Source: an uncultured Lachnospiraceae bacterium (GTDB taxonomy: Bacteria; Bacillota; Clostridia; Lachnospirales; Lachnospiraceae). Taken from it: a stretch of DNA of 64,000 nucleotides. The DNA lies in assembly GCA_947626415.1 (NCBI GenBank), contig CANQSA010000003.1, positions 1-64,000 on the forward strand, written 5' to 3'. Under the pieces are notes generated by a model that was not told where the DNA came from, ran no database searches, and saw nothing but the letters and a program-made list of their open reading frames with translations. Positions 38,027 to 46,555 of the stretch are shown in pieces. The first letter of the stretch is position 1, and the number at the start of each line of letters is the position of its first letter. The position numbers and the translations under genes were made by a program.

Positions 38027-39523
38027 TTAACGAATGATCTCTTTGATAGAACGGATGATATCCCGTGCATTCATGGAATACTCTCCTGATTCTTTCGCCG
38101 CAAGGCCACCCGCCTGACTGTGCAGACAGACGCCGTACACAGCCGGCGTAAACATCGGATTATCCGAAAATTCCTGCAGCACGGGAAGCGCTTTATTTCC
38201 GGCCATTGCCCCGAGGATACCGGCCAACACGTCGCCGGAACCGCCCTTTGCCATTCCGGGGTTGGAAACAGCATTGAGATAGAGGTTCTGATTCCAGTCG
38301 GCGACGACCGTATGCGCGTCCTTTAAAATACAGGTCACCCGGTTTTCTTTCGCATAGGCAAGCGCCGTTTCCAATACAGAGGCCTGGATCTGCGCAATAG
38401 AGGTCCCGGTCAGCCGGGCCATTTCCCCCAAATGCGGCGTCAGGATCATCTGCGGGTGCAGCAGGGACTTCCATTCCGGCCGGGCCGCCAGTATATTTAA
38501 TCCGTCCGCGTCCAGGATCAGCGGTTTCCCGGATTTCAACGCATTCCATACCAAAACGGCCGCGGTTTCATTTTGTCCCAATCCGGGGCCGGCAACGATC
38601 ACGCTCGCCCAATCCAGCGCGTCCTGCAGTTCGGTTTCCGCAACGCCGTCCCGATAAAATGACAGGATTGCCTCCGGCAGCTGTTTCTGCAAAGCAAGCC
38701 GGTTGTTTTCATGCGTCAGTATCCGGACAATCCCCGCTCCGCTCCGATATGCTGCATCCGCGCATAAAAAACAGGCTCCGCCCATATGCCCGGAGCCGGC
38801 AATGATCAAAATTTTTCCATAAGTTCCCTTGTTGGAATGCGCCGGACGGGCAGGCAAAAGGCCGGAAATCGGCTCCATATCATAATATATGGGCGCCGTC
38901 CGTCCTGCATAGGCACATTCCGGGAATCCGATATCCGCCACGTGTATCTCCCCGGCATATTCCGCTCCGGGATAAAGCAGCAATCCGGTTTTCATTGCGC
39001 CGAATGTCACTGTTTGATCCGCACGGACCGCAGTTCCGAGGACAGCCCCCGTCGTACTGTCGATACCGGACGGCAGATCCACTGCCAGTACCTGGCGGAC
39101 GCCGCTTGCATTGATCCGGTCAATCACTTCCGCAAATCCGCCGGTCACCGTTCTGGACAGACCCACGCCGAATATCGCATCCACAATACTATCATATGTG
39201 GAATAGTCCGGATTCGTGACAAAGGGAATCCCGAGATTTTCGGCGATCTGTTTCTGCGTCTGCCATTCCGGCGTCCCTTCTCCCGTTCCGACCACATAAA
39301 TTTCTGCATTCTGATGATGCAGCCACAGCATTCTCGCCAGAGCGATCCCGTCCGCTCCGTTGTTGCCGCATCCGACTGCGACCAGGATGCGCTGCCTGTC
39401 TTTTAAAAAAGGAACGCAGCTGTACGCGGCCCGCTCCATCAGTACCAGGGACGGAATCCCGATCTGATTTATCGTATAAGCGTCTACCGCTTTCATTTCC
39501 TTTCCAAATACGACTCGCTTCAT
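38027..39523 (-). CDS. nnr: Bifunctional NAD(P)H-hydrate epimerase / dehydratase
   Basis: A 498-residue metabolite-repair enzyme. The N-terminal YjeF epimerase domain has GCGNNGADGIALARML and VDLPSGIDSTTG; the C-terminal ADP-dependent dehydratase has IAGSGHMGGACFLCADAAYRSGAG, LTPHLGEMARL and GMAKGGSGDVLAGILG. It repairs damaged NADH hydrates. GGAG is 11 bases before ATG 39523. It heads a leftward run nnr-alr-mazF. Confidence 0.95.
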   Translation of the reverse strand: MKRVVFGKEMKAVDAYTINQIGIPSLVLMERAAYSCVPFLKDRQRILVAVGCGNNGADGIALARMLWLHHQNAEIYVVGTGEGTPEWQTQKQIAENLGIPFVTNPDYSTYDSIVDAIFGVGLSRTVTGGFAEVIDRINASGVRQVLAVDLPSGIDSTTGAVLGTAVRADQTVTFGAMKTGLLLYPGAEYAGEIHVADIGFPECAYAGRTAPIYYDMEPISGLLPARPAHSNKGTYGKILIIAGSGHMGGACFLCADAAYRSGAGIVRILTHENNRLALQKQLPEAILSFYRDGVAETELQDALDWASVIVAGPGLGQNETAAVLVWNALKSGKPLILDADGLNILAARPEWKSLLHPQMILTPHLGEMARLTGTSIAQIQASVLETALAYAKENRVTCILKDAHTVVADWNQNLYLNAVSNPGMAKGGSGDVLAGILGAMAGNKALPVLQEFSDNPMFTPAVYGVCLHSQAGGLAAKESGEYSMNARDIIRSIKEIIR

Positions 39524-39572
39524 TTTCCATCTGTCTCCGTTTTGAAATATATTTCTCTCTTATACCAAAAAC

Positions 39573-39601
39573 ATTATAGGCAATTTTGAATACTATGTCA
39601 A
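39573..39601 (-). promoter_or_regulatory. Promoter of nnr-alr-mazF
   Basis: A consensus promoter, TTGACA (39596-39601) and TATAAT (39573-39578), spaced by 17 bases. Confidence 0.75.
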
Positions 39602-39625
39602 TTTTTTAACAATCGATTTCTCCTA

Positions 39626-39654
39626 TTGCGCGAGACAATTTTTTCCGCTATAAT
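39626..39654 (+). promoter_or_regulatory. Promoter of the ABC-F gene
   Basis: TTGCGC and TATAAT are spaced by 17 bases. It is divergent from the nnr promoter, 25 bases away. Confidence 0.6.
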
Positions 39655-39695
39655 ACGCTTTGTGAAAATGGGAAATCAAAGAACGAGGTTTACTT

Positions 39696-41615
39696 ATGAT
39701 ATTATCATGCAGTCACATAGAAAAAGAATTTGTCACCGGAACCGTACTGAAAGACTGCTCCTTTCATCTGGAGGCAAAAGAAAAACTTGCGATCGTCGGG
39801 ATCAACGGTGCCGGAAAAACCACGCTGCTGCGCCTGTTAGTGGGAGAACTGACTCCGGACTCCGGCGAGATCACCATTGCCAAAGATACCACGGTCGGCT
39901 ACTTATCGCAGCATCAGGATCTGACCGGTCATCAGACGATCTATGAAGAATTATTAAGCGCGAAGGCGGACGTTATCGCCATGGAACAGCGCATCCGGCA
40001 GTTGGAACAGGAAATGGCCGCCCTGTCCGGCCCGCAGCTGGAGCAGAAAATGCAGACGTACGCCCGGTTCAATCATGAGTTTGAACTGCAGAACGGCTAT
40101 GCTTACCAAAGTGAAGTGACCGGCGTTTTAAAGGGACTCGGATTCACAGACGAAGACCGGGATAAAGAAATCTGCAAACTGTCCGGCGGGCAGAAAACCC
40201 GTGTAGCGCTGGGGAAACTGCTGCTGACCAAACCGGACATTATTATGCTGGATGAGCCGACAAACCATCTGGATATTTCTTCCGTCGCATGGCTAGAAAA
40301 TTTTCTGTCCGCTTATGACGGCGCAGTCATTCTGGTATCGCACGACCGCTACTTTTTAGACCGGATCGTGACAAAGGTAGTGGAGATCGACCAGGCAACA
40401 GTCACCTCCTTTACCGGCAACTATTCCGCGTATGCCGAAAAAAAGGCCATGCTGCGGGAGGCCGCCGCCAGAGCATGGCTGAATCAGCAGCAGGAGATCA
40501 AACATCAGGAAGCCGTTATCACAAAGCTGAAACAGTTTAACCGGGAAAAATCCATTAAACGCGCGGAAAGCCGTGAAAAGATGCTGGGTAAGATCGAGCG
40601 TCTGGAAAAACCCACGGAGATCAATGATAAAATGCGGATCCACCTCGTTCCGAACATTTTAAGCGGAAATGACGTGCTGACAGTGACGGATCTGGGGAAA
40701 TCATTCGGAACCCAGAATCTGTTCTCTCATCTGGAATTCTCCGTAAAACGGGGAGAAAAGGTCGCGATCATCGGTGACAACGGGACCGGGAAAACCACAA
40801 TCTTAAAAATGATCACAGGACTTCTGCCTCCGGATACCGGTACGATCACTTTGGGTTCCAATGTATATATCGGCTATTACGATCAGGAGCAGCAGGTTTT
40901 GGATCCGGACAAAACGGTTTTTGAAGAGATCCAGGATGCGTATCCGGATCTTACCAATACCAAAGTCCGTAATCTGCTGGCCGCTTTTTTGTTTACCGGA
41001 GATGATGTGTTTAAATATATCCGCGATATCAGCGGCGGAGAACGCGGCCGGGTATCGCTCGGAAAGCTGATGCTTGGCCAAGCAAATTTTTTGATCTTAG
41101 ACGAGCCGACCAACCACCTGGATATGGTTTCCAAAGAAATTCTGGAAGACGCCATCCGCAATTACGAGGGAACCGTCCTGTATGTGTCCCACGACCGGTA
41201 TTTTATCAACAGGACTGCCGACCGCGTGCTGGATCTGCGCCGAAAAACGCTGACCAATTATCTGGGAAATTACGATTATTATCTGGAAAAATTCAGCCAG
41301 TTACAGGAGCAGTCTGACGAAGCCGTTCATTCGGTTCCGGAAGCTGTCTCTGCTTCTGCTTCCGTTTCCGGGAAAGAAGACTGGCAGGCCAAAAAAGACG
41401 CGCAGGCCAAAGAACGCAGACGGCAGACGCAGCTTTCCAGACTGGAAGCACAGATCGCACAGTTGGAAACAGAATCGCAGGAACTGGAAGCCTGCTTAAA
41501 CGATCCGGCAATCAGCACAAATGCCGCCAGACTACAGGAATTATCCCTGCAGCAGGCGGCAGTCAATGAACAGCTTGAAACCTTATATGAACAATGGGCT
41601 GAGCTCGCCGAATAG
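39696..41615 (+). CDS. ABC-F family ATPase
   Basis: A 639-residue soluble protein with two ABC domains and no membrane part. Walker A motifs are GINGAGKTTLL and GDNGTGKTTIL; signature motifs are KLSGGQKTRVALG and DISGGERGRVSLG; Walker B are IIMLDEPTNHLD and FLILDEPTNHLD. A linker with many Arg/Lys/Gln separates them, and the C-terminus is a coiled coil. ABC-F proteins act on the ribosome (translation rescue or antibiotic protection); which role applies here cannot be told. ACGAGG precedes ATG 39696. Its stop abuts the convergent gntR gene. Confidence 0.93.
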   Translation: MILSCSHIEKEFVTGTVLKDCSFHLEAKEKLAIVGINGAGKTTLLRLLVGELTPDSGEITIAKDTTVGYLSQHQDLTGHQTIYEELLSAKADVIAMEQRIRQLEQEMAALSGPQLEQKMQTYARFNHEFELQNGYAYQSEVTGVLKGLGFTDEDRDKEICKLSGGQKTRVALGKLLLTKPDIIMLDEPTNHLDISSVAWLENFLSAYDGAVILVSHDRYFLDRIVTKVVEIDQATVTSFTGNYSAYAEKKAMLREAAARAWLNQQQEIKHQEAVITKLKQFNREKSIKRAESREKMLGKIERLEKPTEINDKMRIHLVPNILSGNDVLTVTDLGKSFGTQNLFSHLEFSVKRGEKVAIIGDNGTGKTTILKMITGLLPPDTGTITLGSNVYIGYYDQEQQVLDPDKTVFEEIQDAYPDLTNTKVRNLLAAFLFTGDDVFKYIRDISGGERGRVSLGKLMLGQANFLILDEPTNHLDMVSKEILEDAIRNYEGTVLYVSHDRYFINRTADRVLDLRRKTLTNYLGNYDYYLEKFSQLQEQSDEAVHSVPEAVSASASVSGKEDWQAKKDAQAKERRRQTQLSRLEAQIAQLETESQELEACLNDPAISTNAARLQELSLQQAAVNEQLETLYEQWAELAE

Positions 41616-42287
41616 CTAGATCACATGCACATGTTCCATATTTTCAATTGTTTTCTGCATATGCAGGGCGGCAAGCGCTTCTGCTTTTTCGCCGTCCCGC
41701 TGTTTCAGCGCCGCAACGATGGCGCGGTGTTCTTCCAGAGAATCCGATACCCGATGCTCCTCCGACAGCGTAATCTTGCGGGCGCTTTCCAGATATTCGT
41801 GAAATTCCCGCAAGGTCCGGCTTAACATCCGGCTGTCCGCAATCTGGTAGAGCATCTGGTGAAACTGATTATCCAGTTCGACCACCTTGTCATACCGTTT
41901 CTTTCGGATATGAAATTCCGTCAGATCGTTGATCTCTTCCAACACTGCCAGTTCCTCCGGCGTAATCCGGCTGCAGGCCCATTTGACACATAAGCCTTCC
42001 AGTACGCCGCGCATGGCATAAATGTCCCGGATGTCTTTTCTGGTGATTCCTACCACATAAGCGCCTTTATTGGGAATGATCTTAACCAGTCCTTCCAGTT
42101 CTAATTGGCGCAGCGCCTCCCTGACCGGTGTTCTGCTGACGCCCAGTTCTCTGGCAAGCGTCATCTCCCGCAGTTCTTCATTATGCTGATACGCGCCGGA
42201 CAGGATATTCTGCCGGATAATGCCGAATACCCTGCCGCGCAGGGAATAATTATCCGAAACTTCCAATTGATCTTCTTTTGCTTCCAT
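41616..42287 (-). CDS. GntR-family regulator, FadR/FCD subfamily
   Basis: A 223-residue repressor-type protein. The N-terminal winged HTH has LRGRVFGIIRQNILSGAYQHNEELREM and ELGVSRTPVREALRQLELEGLVK; the C-terminal all-helical FCD domain (MRGVLEGLCVKWAC, ELDNQFHQMLYQIADS, EHRAIVAALKQRD) binds a small acid, often through a metal. GGAGGG precedes ATG 42287. It follows the Re-citrate synthase gene by 52 bases in the same direction and probably controls the palindrome in that operon's promoter. Confidence 0.92.
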   Translation of the reverse strand: MEAKEDQLEVSDNYSLRGRVFGIIRQNILSGAYQHNEELREMTLARELGVSRTPVREALRQLELEGLVKIIPNKGAYVVGITRKDIRDIYAMRGVLEGLCVKWACSRITPEELAVLEEINDLTEFHIRKKRYDKVVELDNQFHQMLYQIADSRMLSRTLREFHEYLESARKITLSEEHRVSDSLEEHRAIVAALKQRDGEKAEALAALHMQKTIENMEHVHVI

Positions 42288-42339
42288 CTGTTCCCTCCAT
42301 ATTACAGACAATTACAGACAAACTGACCGAATTGGCAGA

Positions 42340-43743
42340 TTACTGTTTTTCGATCTTATTCAGTCCCAGGTCTTCGCAGGCCTTGTCGATCTGCGCAACC
42401 AGCTCATCATCCGTGATAACGGTCACTCTTCCGGATTCATATTCCGCATCGACCCATTCCTTTACCTTCGCAACCAAAGGCGCATTCTTATCGATCCGGT
42501 TCTCGTCCTTTAAGCGGTAATAGGTATTCATCCAGTGCGCGATCCCGGCAAGCCCGGACGTGTTGGATACAGCAACCAAAACCGGACGGTTCAGGATCTT
42601 TTCCGTATCGAAGATATTGTAGATCTCCTCATTTTTCAGCAGACCGTCCGCATGGATCCCGGCTCTGGTCACATTGAAATTCTTACCGACAAACGGAGTT
42701 CTGGACGGAACCCGATAGCCGATCTCTTTTTCATAATACTCTGCCAGCTCGGTGATGACAGTCGGCTCCATGCCGTCTAAAGTCCCCCTTAACTGCGCAT
42801 ATTCAAACACCATAGCCTCTAACGGCGTATTTCCGGTCCGTTCTCCGATCCCGAACAGGGAACAGTTGACGCCGCAGGCCCCATACAGCCAGGCCGTTGT
42901 GGAATTCGTAACCGCTTTATAGAAATCATTATGTCCGTGCCACTCCAGCTGTTCGGAAGGCACGCCCGCATGCGTGGTCAGGCCGTAAATGATCCCCTGT
43001 ACCGATCTGGGGATTACAGCGCCGGAAAAATTGACGCCATAGCCCATCGTGTCGCAGGCGCGGATCTTTACCGGTATCTGATATTCCTCCTGCAACTTCA
43101 TCAGTTCCAGACAGAAGGGAATCACAAAGCCGTAAATATCGGAACGGGTAATATCCTCCAGATGGCAGCGCGGACTGATTCCCTGATCCAGGCACTGCCG
43201 GATGATATCCAGATAATGATCCATACATTCCTTCCGGCTCATCTTCAGCTTATAAAAAATATGATAATCCGAACAGCTTACCAGAATACCGGTTTCCTTT
43301 AGTCCGATATCCTTTACCAGTTCAAAATCCTTTTGCGTTGCCCGGATCCAGCTTGTTACTTCGGGAAACTGATACCCGCGCTCCATACATTTATAGACGG
43401 CGTCCCTGTCCTTTTTGCTGTACAGGAAAAATTCACTCTGGCGGATAATCCCCTTGGGGCCTCCCAGTTTATGTAAATAATCATACATCGTCACAATCTG
43501 TTCTGTCGTATACGGAGTTCTGGACTGCTGTCCGTCCCGGAAGGTGGTATCGGTGATCCAGATTTCCTTCGGCATATTGTGCGGAACGATCCTGTCATTA
43601 AACGCGATCTTCGGTACTTCCTCATAGGGAAACAGATTGCGGAATACATTCGGTTCCTTCACATCCACCAAATGATAAATATGTTCTTCCAGTCCGAGCA
43701 GGTTTGTCTTCTCGTCCATTCTTACTCTGTAGTTCGTTGCCAT
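42340..43743 (-). CDS. Re-citrate synthase-type / homocitrate synthase-like enzyme
   Basis: A 467-residue acyl-CoA/oxo-acid condensing enzyme of the HMGL-like TIM-barrel family. WITDTTFRDGQQSRTPYTTEQIV is the N-terminal signature, ending with metal-binding HGHNDFYKAVTNSTTAWLYGA, and a C-terminal lid with KNFNVTRAGIHADGL. Its length and N-terminal extension fit the clostridial Re-citrate synthases, often annotated as isopropylmalate or homocitrate synthase. The nearby icd gene supports a citrate role. AAGGA precedes ATG 43743. Confidence 0.82.
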   Translation of the reverse strand: MATNYRVRMDEKTNLLGLEEHIYHLVDVKEPNVFRNLFPYEEVPKIAFNDRIVPHNMPKEIWITDTTFRDGQQSRTPYTTEQIVTMYDYLHKLGGPKGIIRQSEFFLYSKKDRDAVYKCMERGYQFPEVTSWIRATQKDFELVKDIGLKETGILVSCSDYHIFYKLKMSRKECMDHYLDIIRQCLDQGISPRCHLEDITRSDIYGFVIPFCLELMKLQEEYQIPVKIRACDTMGYGVNFSGAVIPRSVQGIIYGLTTHAGVPSEQLEWHGHNDFYKAVTNSTTAWLYGACGVNCSLFGIGERTGNTPLEAMVFEYAQLRGTLDGMEPTVITELAEYYEKEIGYRVPSRTPFVGKNFNVTRAGIHADGLLKNEEIYNIFDTEKILNRPVLVAVSNTSGLAGIAHWMNTYYRLKDENRIDKNAPLVAKVKEWVDAEYESGRVTVITDDELVAQIDKACEDLGLNKIEKQ

Positions 43744-43777
43744 CCGTATGTCCTTCTTTCTGATCATTTTTTGTATG

Positions 43778-43806
43778 ATTGTATACAATTATACATGTAT
43801 TGTCAA
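43778..43806 (-). promoter_or_regulatory. Promoter with a GntR-type operator over the -10 box
   Basis: TTGACA (43801-43806) and TACAAT (43778-43783) are spaced by 17 bases. The perfect palindrome ATTGTATACAAT at 43778-43789 covers the -10 box, and ATACATGTAT at 43791-43800 fills the spacer. The 12-mer is like known FCD-type GntR sites, and a gntR gene is in the operon. Confidence 0.7.
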
Positions 43807-43874
43807 TACTCTCTTAAAAATTATTCGCATCGGTTATCCACATTTTCCGTTTTTGGATAATTTCCCGATTGTTA

Positions 43875-43903
43875 TTTACATTTTTCCCGGTTTCAAGTAT
43901 AAT
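43875..43903 (+). promoter_or_regulatory. Promoter of the carbamate kinase gene
   Basis: TTTACA and TATAAT are spaced by 17 bases, about 52 bases upstream of the ATG. Confidence 0.7.
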
Positions 43904-43955
43904 ATTTTTATTCGTTTCAGAATTTCGACAGGCATTGGAAAGGAGCAGAAAATAG

Positions 43956-44900
43956 ATGAATAATATTATTGTAGTCGCACTGGGCAGGAACGCGTTCGGA
44001 GATACCCTGCCGGAGCAGCAGGAACGGGTGAAAAAGGCTGCTGCCGCTATCGCGGATCTGGCAGAGGCAAAATATGAGATTGTGATCACACACAGCAACG
44101 GCCCGCAGATCGGCATGATACAGACTGCCATGACCGAATTCAGCCGTCTGAATCACAATTATACGGTCGCGCCGATGTCCGTATGCGGGGCCATGAGCCA
44201 GGGCTATATCGGGTTTGACTTACAGAGCGCGATCCGCACGGAATTGTTAAACCGCGGGATCTATAAACCGGTTTCCACCATTATCACGCAGGTGCGGGTC
44301 GATCCTTTTGACAAGGCTTTTCACAATCCTTCCAAGATTATCGGACGTTATATGACAAAGGATGAAGCTGAGGTTGAGGAACGGAAAGGCAATTATACGG
44401 TTTATGAAGAGACGCCGGAAGGCAGCGGATACCGCAGGATCATCGCTTCTCCGCAGCCCATTGATATCTATGAGATCGACGCGATCCGGACACTGGTTGA
44501 TGCAAATCAGATCGTAATCGCCGCAGGCGGCGGCGGTATCCCGGTACTGGACCAGAGAGGACGCTTAAAGGGTGCCAGCGCGATCATTGAAAAAGACTAT
44601 ACCGCCGCAAAGCTGGCCGATATGCTGGACGCTTCTGCTCTGCTGATCCTGACTTCAAAGGATTATATCCGGATCAACAAGGGAACGCCGGAAGAAACTT
44701 ATTTAAAGGAATTGACCGTAGAGGAAGCGACTGCGCTGGTTGACAGCGGCAAGTTAAAACCAACGACTTCCCTTCCCAAGGTAGACGCCTGCTTGAAATT
44801 TGTCAGCGCTGCTAAGGGAAGGCGCGCGATCATCACCAATCTGGATAAAGCCGTTTCCGGTCTCAAAGAAAAGGTCGGAACGATCATTAAGAATATTTAG
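43956..44900 (+). CDS. arcC: Carbamate kinase
   Basis: A 314-residue amino-acid-kinase-fold enzyme that makes ATP from carbamoyl phosphate. VVALGRNAFG, VITHSNGPQIGMI, PMSVCGAMSQGYIG, VIAAGGGGIPV and VDACLKFV match ArcC. AAAGGAG is ten bases before ATG 43956. No arginine deiminase or ornithine carbamoyltransferase gene is adjacent, so it may serve another carbamoyl-phosphate-yielding route (for example purine or agmatine breakdown). Confidence 0.94.
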   Translation: MNNIIVVALGRNAFGDTLPEQQERVKKAAAAIADLAEAKYEIVITHSNGPQIGMIQTAMTEFSRLNHNYTVAPMSVCGAMSQGYIGFDLQSAIRTELLNRGIYKPVSTIITQVRVDPFDKAFHNPSKIIGRYMTKDEAEVEERKGNYTVYEETPEGSGYRRIIASPQPIDIYEIDAIRTLVDANQIVIAAGGGGIPVLDQRGRLKGASAIIEKDYTAAKLADMLDASALLILTSKDYIRINKGTPEETYLKELTVEEATALVDSGKLKPTTSLPKVDACLKFVSAAKGRRAIITNLDKAVSGLKEKVGTIIKNI

Positions 44901-44913
44901 AACAGTTTTCTTC

Positions 44914-44964
44914 AAAAAGAGCATTGCGTTTTCACCGTGCACAACGGCTTTGCAATGCTCTTTT
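44914..44964 (+). terminator. Intrinsic terminator after carbamate kinase, copy 1 of a repeated hairpin
   Basis: AAAAAGAGCATTGC pairs with GCAATGCTCTTTT across a 24-base loop with an inner CCG/CGG stem. It can work in both directions. A second copy with about 88% identity lies at 46471-46521. Confidence 0.8.
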
Positions 44965-45023
44965 CGATGTCCTCAACGACTAATATAACTAACAAGAAAT
45001 GGAAATTTATTTAAAGATATGAA

Positions 45024-46343
45024 TCAGATGGAACGAATCAAAAACGCCATATAAAGCGGAAGCGTCAGAATCTGTTCTGCCCGTCCCACATTGTAATCTC
45101 CCAACTTAATTGCTTTGTTTACATGGTATTTTTCCGGATGCTTCAGAATCGTTTTCGTACTTTTGGTATTTCCATTTGCGGCTTTGACTTCTACCAAGGT
45201 GCATTCGCCCTGATAGCGAATCACAAAATCCACCTCCAGCCCGCTATCCTTATGGTAATAATACAGCTTGCGTCCCATCTTTGCAAAAATATCTGCGATC
45301 AGGTTTTCAAAAATAGCTCCCTTATACCCATAAAGGTTCCCCTGCAGAATATCGTACTGGGTTCCGTCCTCCAGCATACTGACAAACAAGCCGCAATCCC
45401 GCATATAAACCTTAAAAATGTCTTTCAGTGCATTCCCATCCAAAGGAAGTTCCGGGATCGAGAGATTATAGCACCGGGAAATGATGCCGGCATCCTCAAT
45501 CCACTGCAGACTGCCTGCATATTTGGATGCGGAAGCCCCTTTTTTGAGAACCGAATACTGAAATTTCTTATTTTCCTTACTGAGTTGTTTCGGAATTGAC
45601 TGAAAACATTCTCTGATGTGAGATTTATCCTTTTTCTCCGCATACTTTACCATATCATCTTCATAGGAACGGATAATATCCCGTTGGATACGCAAAACCT
45701 TATCCATCTGTTTTGTATCCACAAAGGTCTGTACTGCGTCCGGCATGCCGCCCACAACCACATACTGCAAAAGCAGCTGTCTCATACGGTTGTGCAGGGC
45801 TTCCGGAACCGGAGTTTCTTCTTCTAAACTTTTTTTCAGCATTTCAATGATCGGAGCCTCAATGCCGCAGGCCCACAGAAATTCTTCAAAATCCAATGGA
45901 TACATATCGATCACCGTTTCCGAGCCTACCGGAATAGATTTCGGCTCCTTCCCGTATCCTTTCACACCGAGCAAGGAACCTGTTCCGATGACGTCAAACC
46001 GCCCGTCGATTCGAAAAAACTTGAGCGCTGTCCTCGCTTCCGGACAGTCCTGTATTTCATCCAGCACAAGAACGGTCTTTCCCGCTTCAAATACAGCTTC
46101 TCTTCCGAGCAGAGCAGAGAGAAGCATAATAATATAATCGATCTCCAAAGAGCCGGAAAAGACAGACGCATAGTCCGGATTCTCAAAAAAATTGAGATAA
46201 ACGACATGATCATAGTTATTCCTGGCAAAATCCAAAACAGAGAATGTCTTCCCGCACTGACGGCACCCTTTTATGATCAACGGCTTATGATTCGGGGTAT
46301 TTTTCCACTCCAAAAGGCTGTGCTCAATTTTCCGTTTCAGCAT
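45024..46343 (-). CDS. AAA ATPase with DUF4143 (PD-(D/E)XK-like C-terminus)
   Basis: A 439-residue protein. The Walker A motif GCRQCGKTFSVLDFA is near residue 28 and Walker B is TVLVLDEIQDCPEA. The C-terminal DUF4143 domain ends with DSGLEVDFVIRY and CTLVEVKA, which look like a nuclease-fold D...ExK site. Such proteins are common as single accessory genes; proposed roles include nucleic-acid handling or toxin-like activity, none proven. AGGAGG precedes ATG 46343. It lies between two copies of the same terminator hairpin. Confidence 0.9.
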   Translation of the reverse strand: MLKRKIEHSLLEWKNTPNHKPLIIKGCRQCGKTFSVLDFARNNYDHVVYLNFFENPDYASVFSGSLEIDYIIMLLSALLGREAVFEAGKTVLVLDEIQDCPEARTALKFFRIDGRFDVIGTGSLLGVKGYGKEPKSIPVGSETVIDMYPLDFEEFLWACGIEAPIIEMLKKSLEEETPVPEALHNRMRQLLLQYVVVGGMPDAVQTFVDTKQMDKVLRIQRDIIRSYEDDMVKYAEKKDKSHIRECFQSIPKQLSKENKKFQYSVLKKGASASKYAGSLQWIEDAGIISRCYNLSIPELPLDGNALKDIFKVYMRDCGLFVSMLEDGTQYDILQGNLYGYKGAIFENLIADIFAKMGRKLYYYHKDSGLEVDFVIRYQGECTLVEVKAANGNTKSTKTILKHPEKYHVNKAIKLGDYNVGRAEQILTLPLYMAFLIRSI

Positions 46344-46376
46344 AGTTATGAACCTCCTATTTGTATGCATGGATTT

Positions 46377-46405
46377 ATTATACACCGCCCATTAAACTTT
46401 TTCAA
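46377..46405 (-). promoter_or_regulatory. Promoter of the DUF4143 ATPase gene
   Basis: TTGAAA (46400-46405) and TATAAT (46377-46382) are spaced by 17 bases. TTGAAAAAGTT is repeated directly about 34 bases further upstream, which could be a regulator site. Confidence 0.6.
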
Positions 46406-46470
46406 CCGAGTTTTTTCTATATACTCAACTTTTTCAAGCGACTTTTTCCGAAAATTTAAAACATTTCTTT

Positions 46471-46521
46471 AAAAAGAGCATTGCGTTTCCGCCGTACACA
46501 GCGGCTGCGCAATGCTCTTTT
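46471..46521 (-). terminator. Intrinsic terminator after icd, copy 2 of the repeated hairpin
   Basis: AAAAAGAGCATTGCG pairs with CGCAATGCTCTTTT. It lies 35 bases downstream of the icd stop on the minus strand, and can act for either side. Confidence 0.8.
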
Positions 46522-46555
46522 CCTGTGATTCCTGTATATGTATCGCTTCTGACTG

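Noticed and set aside
43956..44900. Part of an arginine deiminase operon
   Set aside because: No arcA, arcB or arcD is adjacent; the neighbours are unrelated and the gene has its own promoter and terminator.
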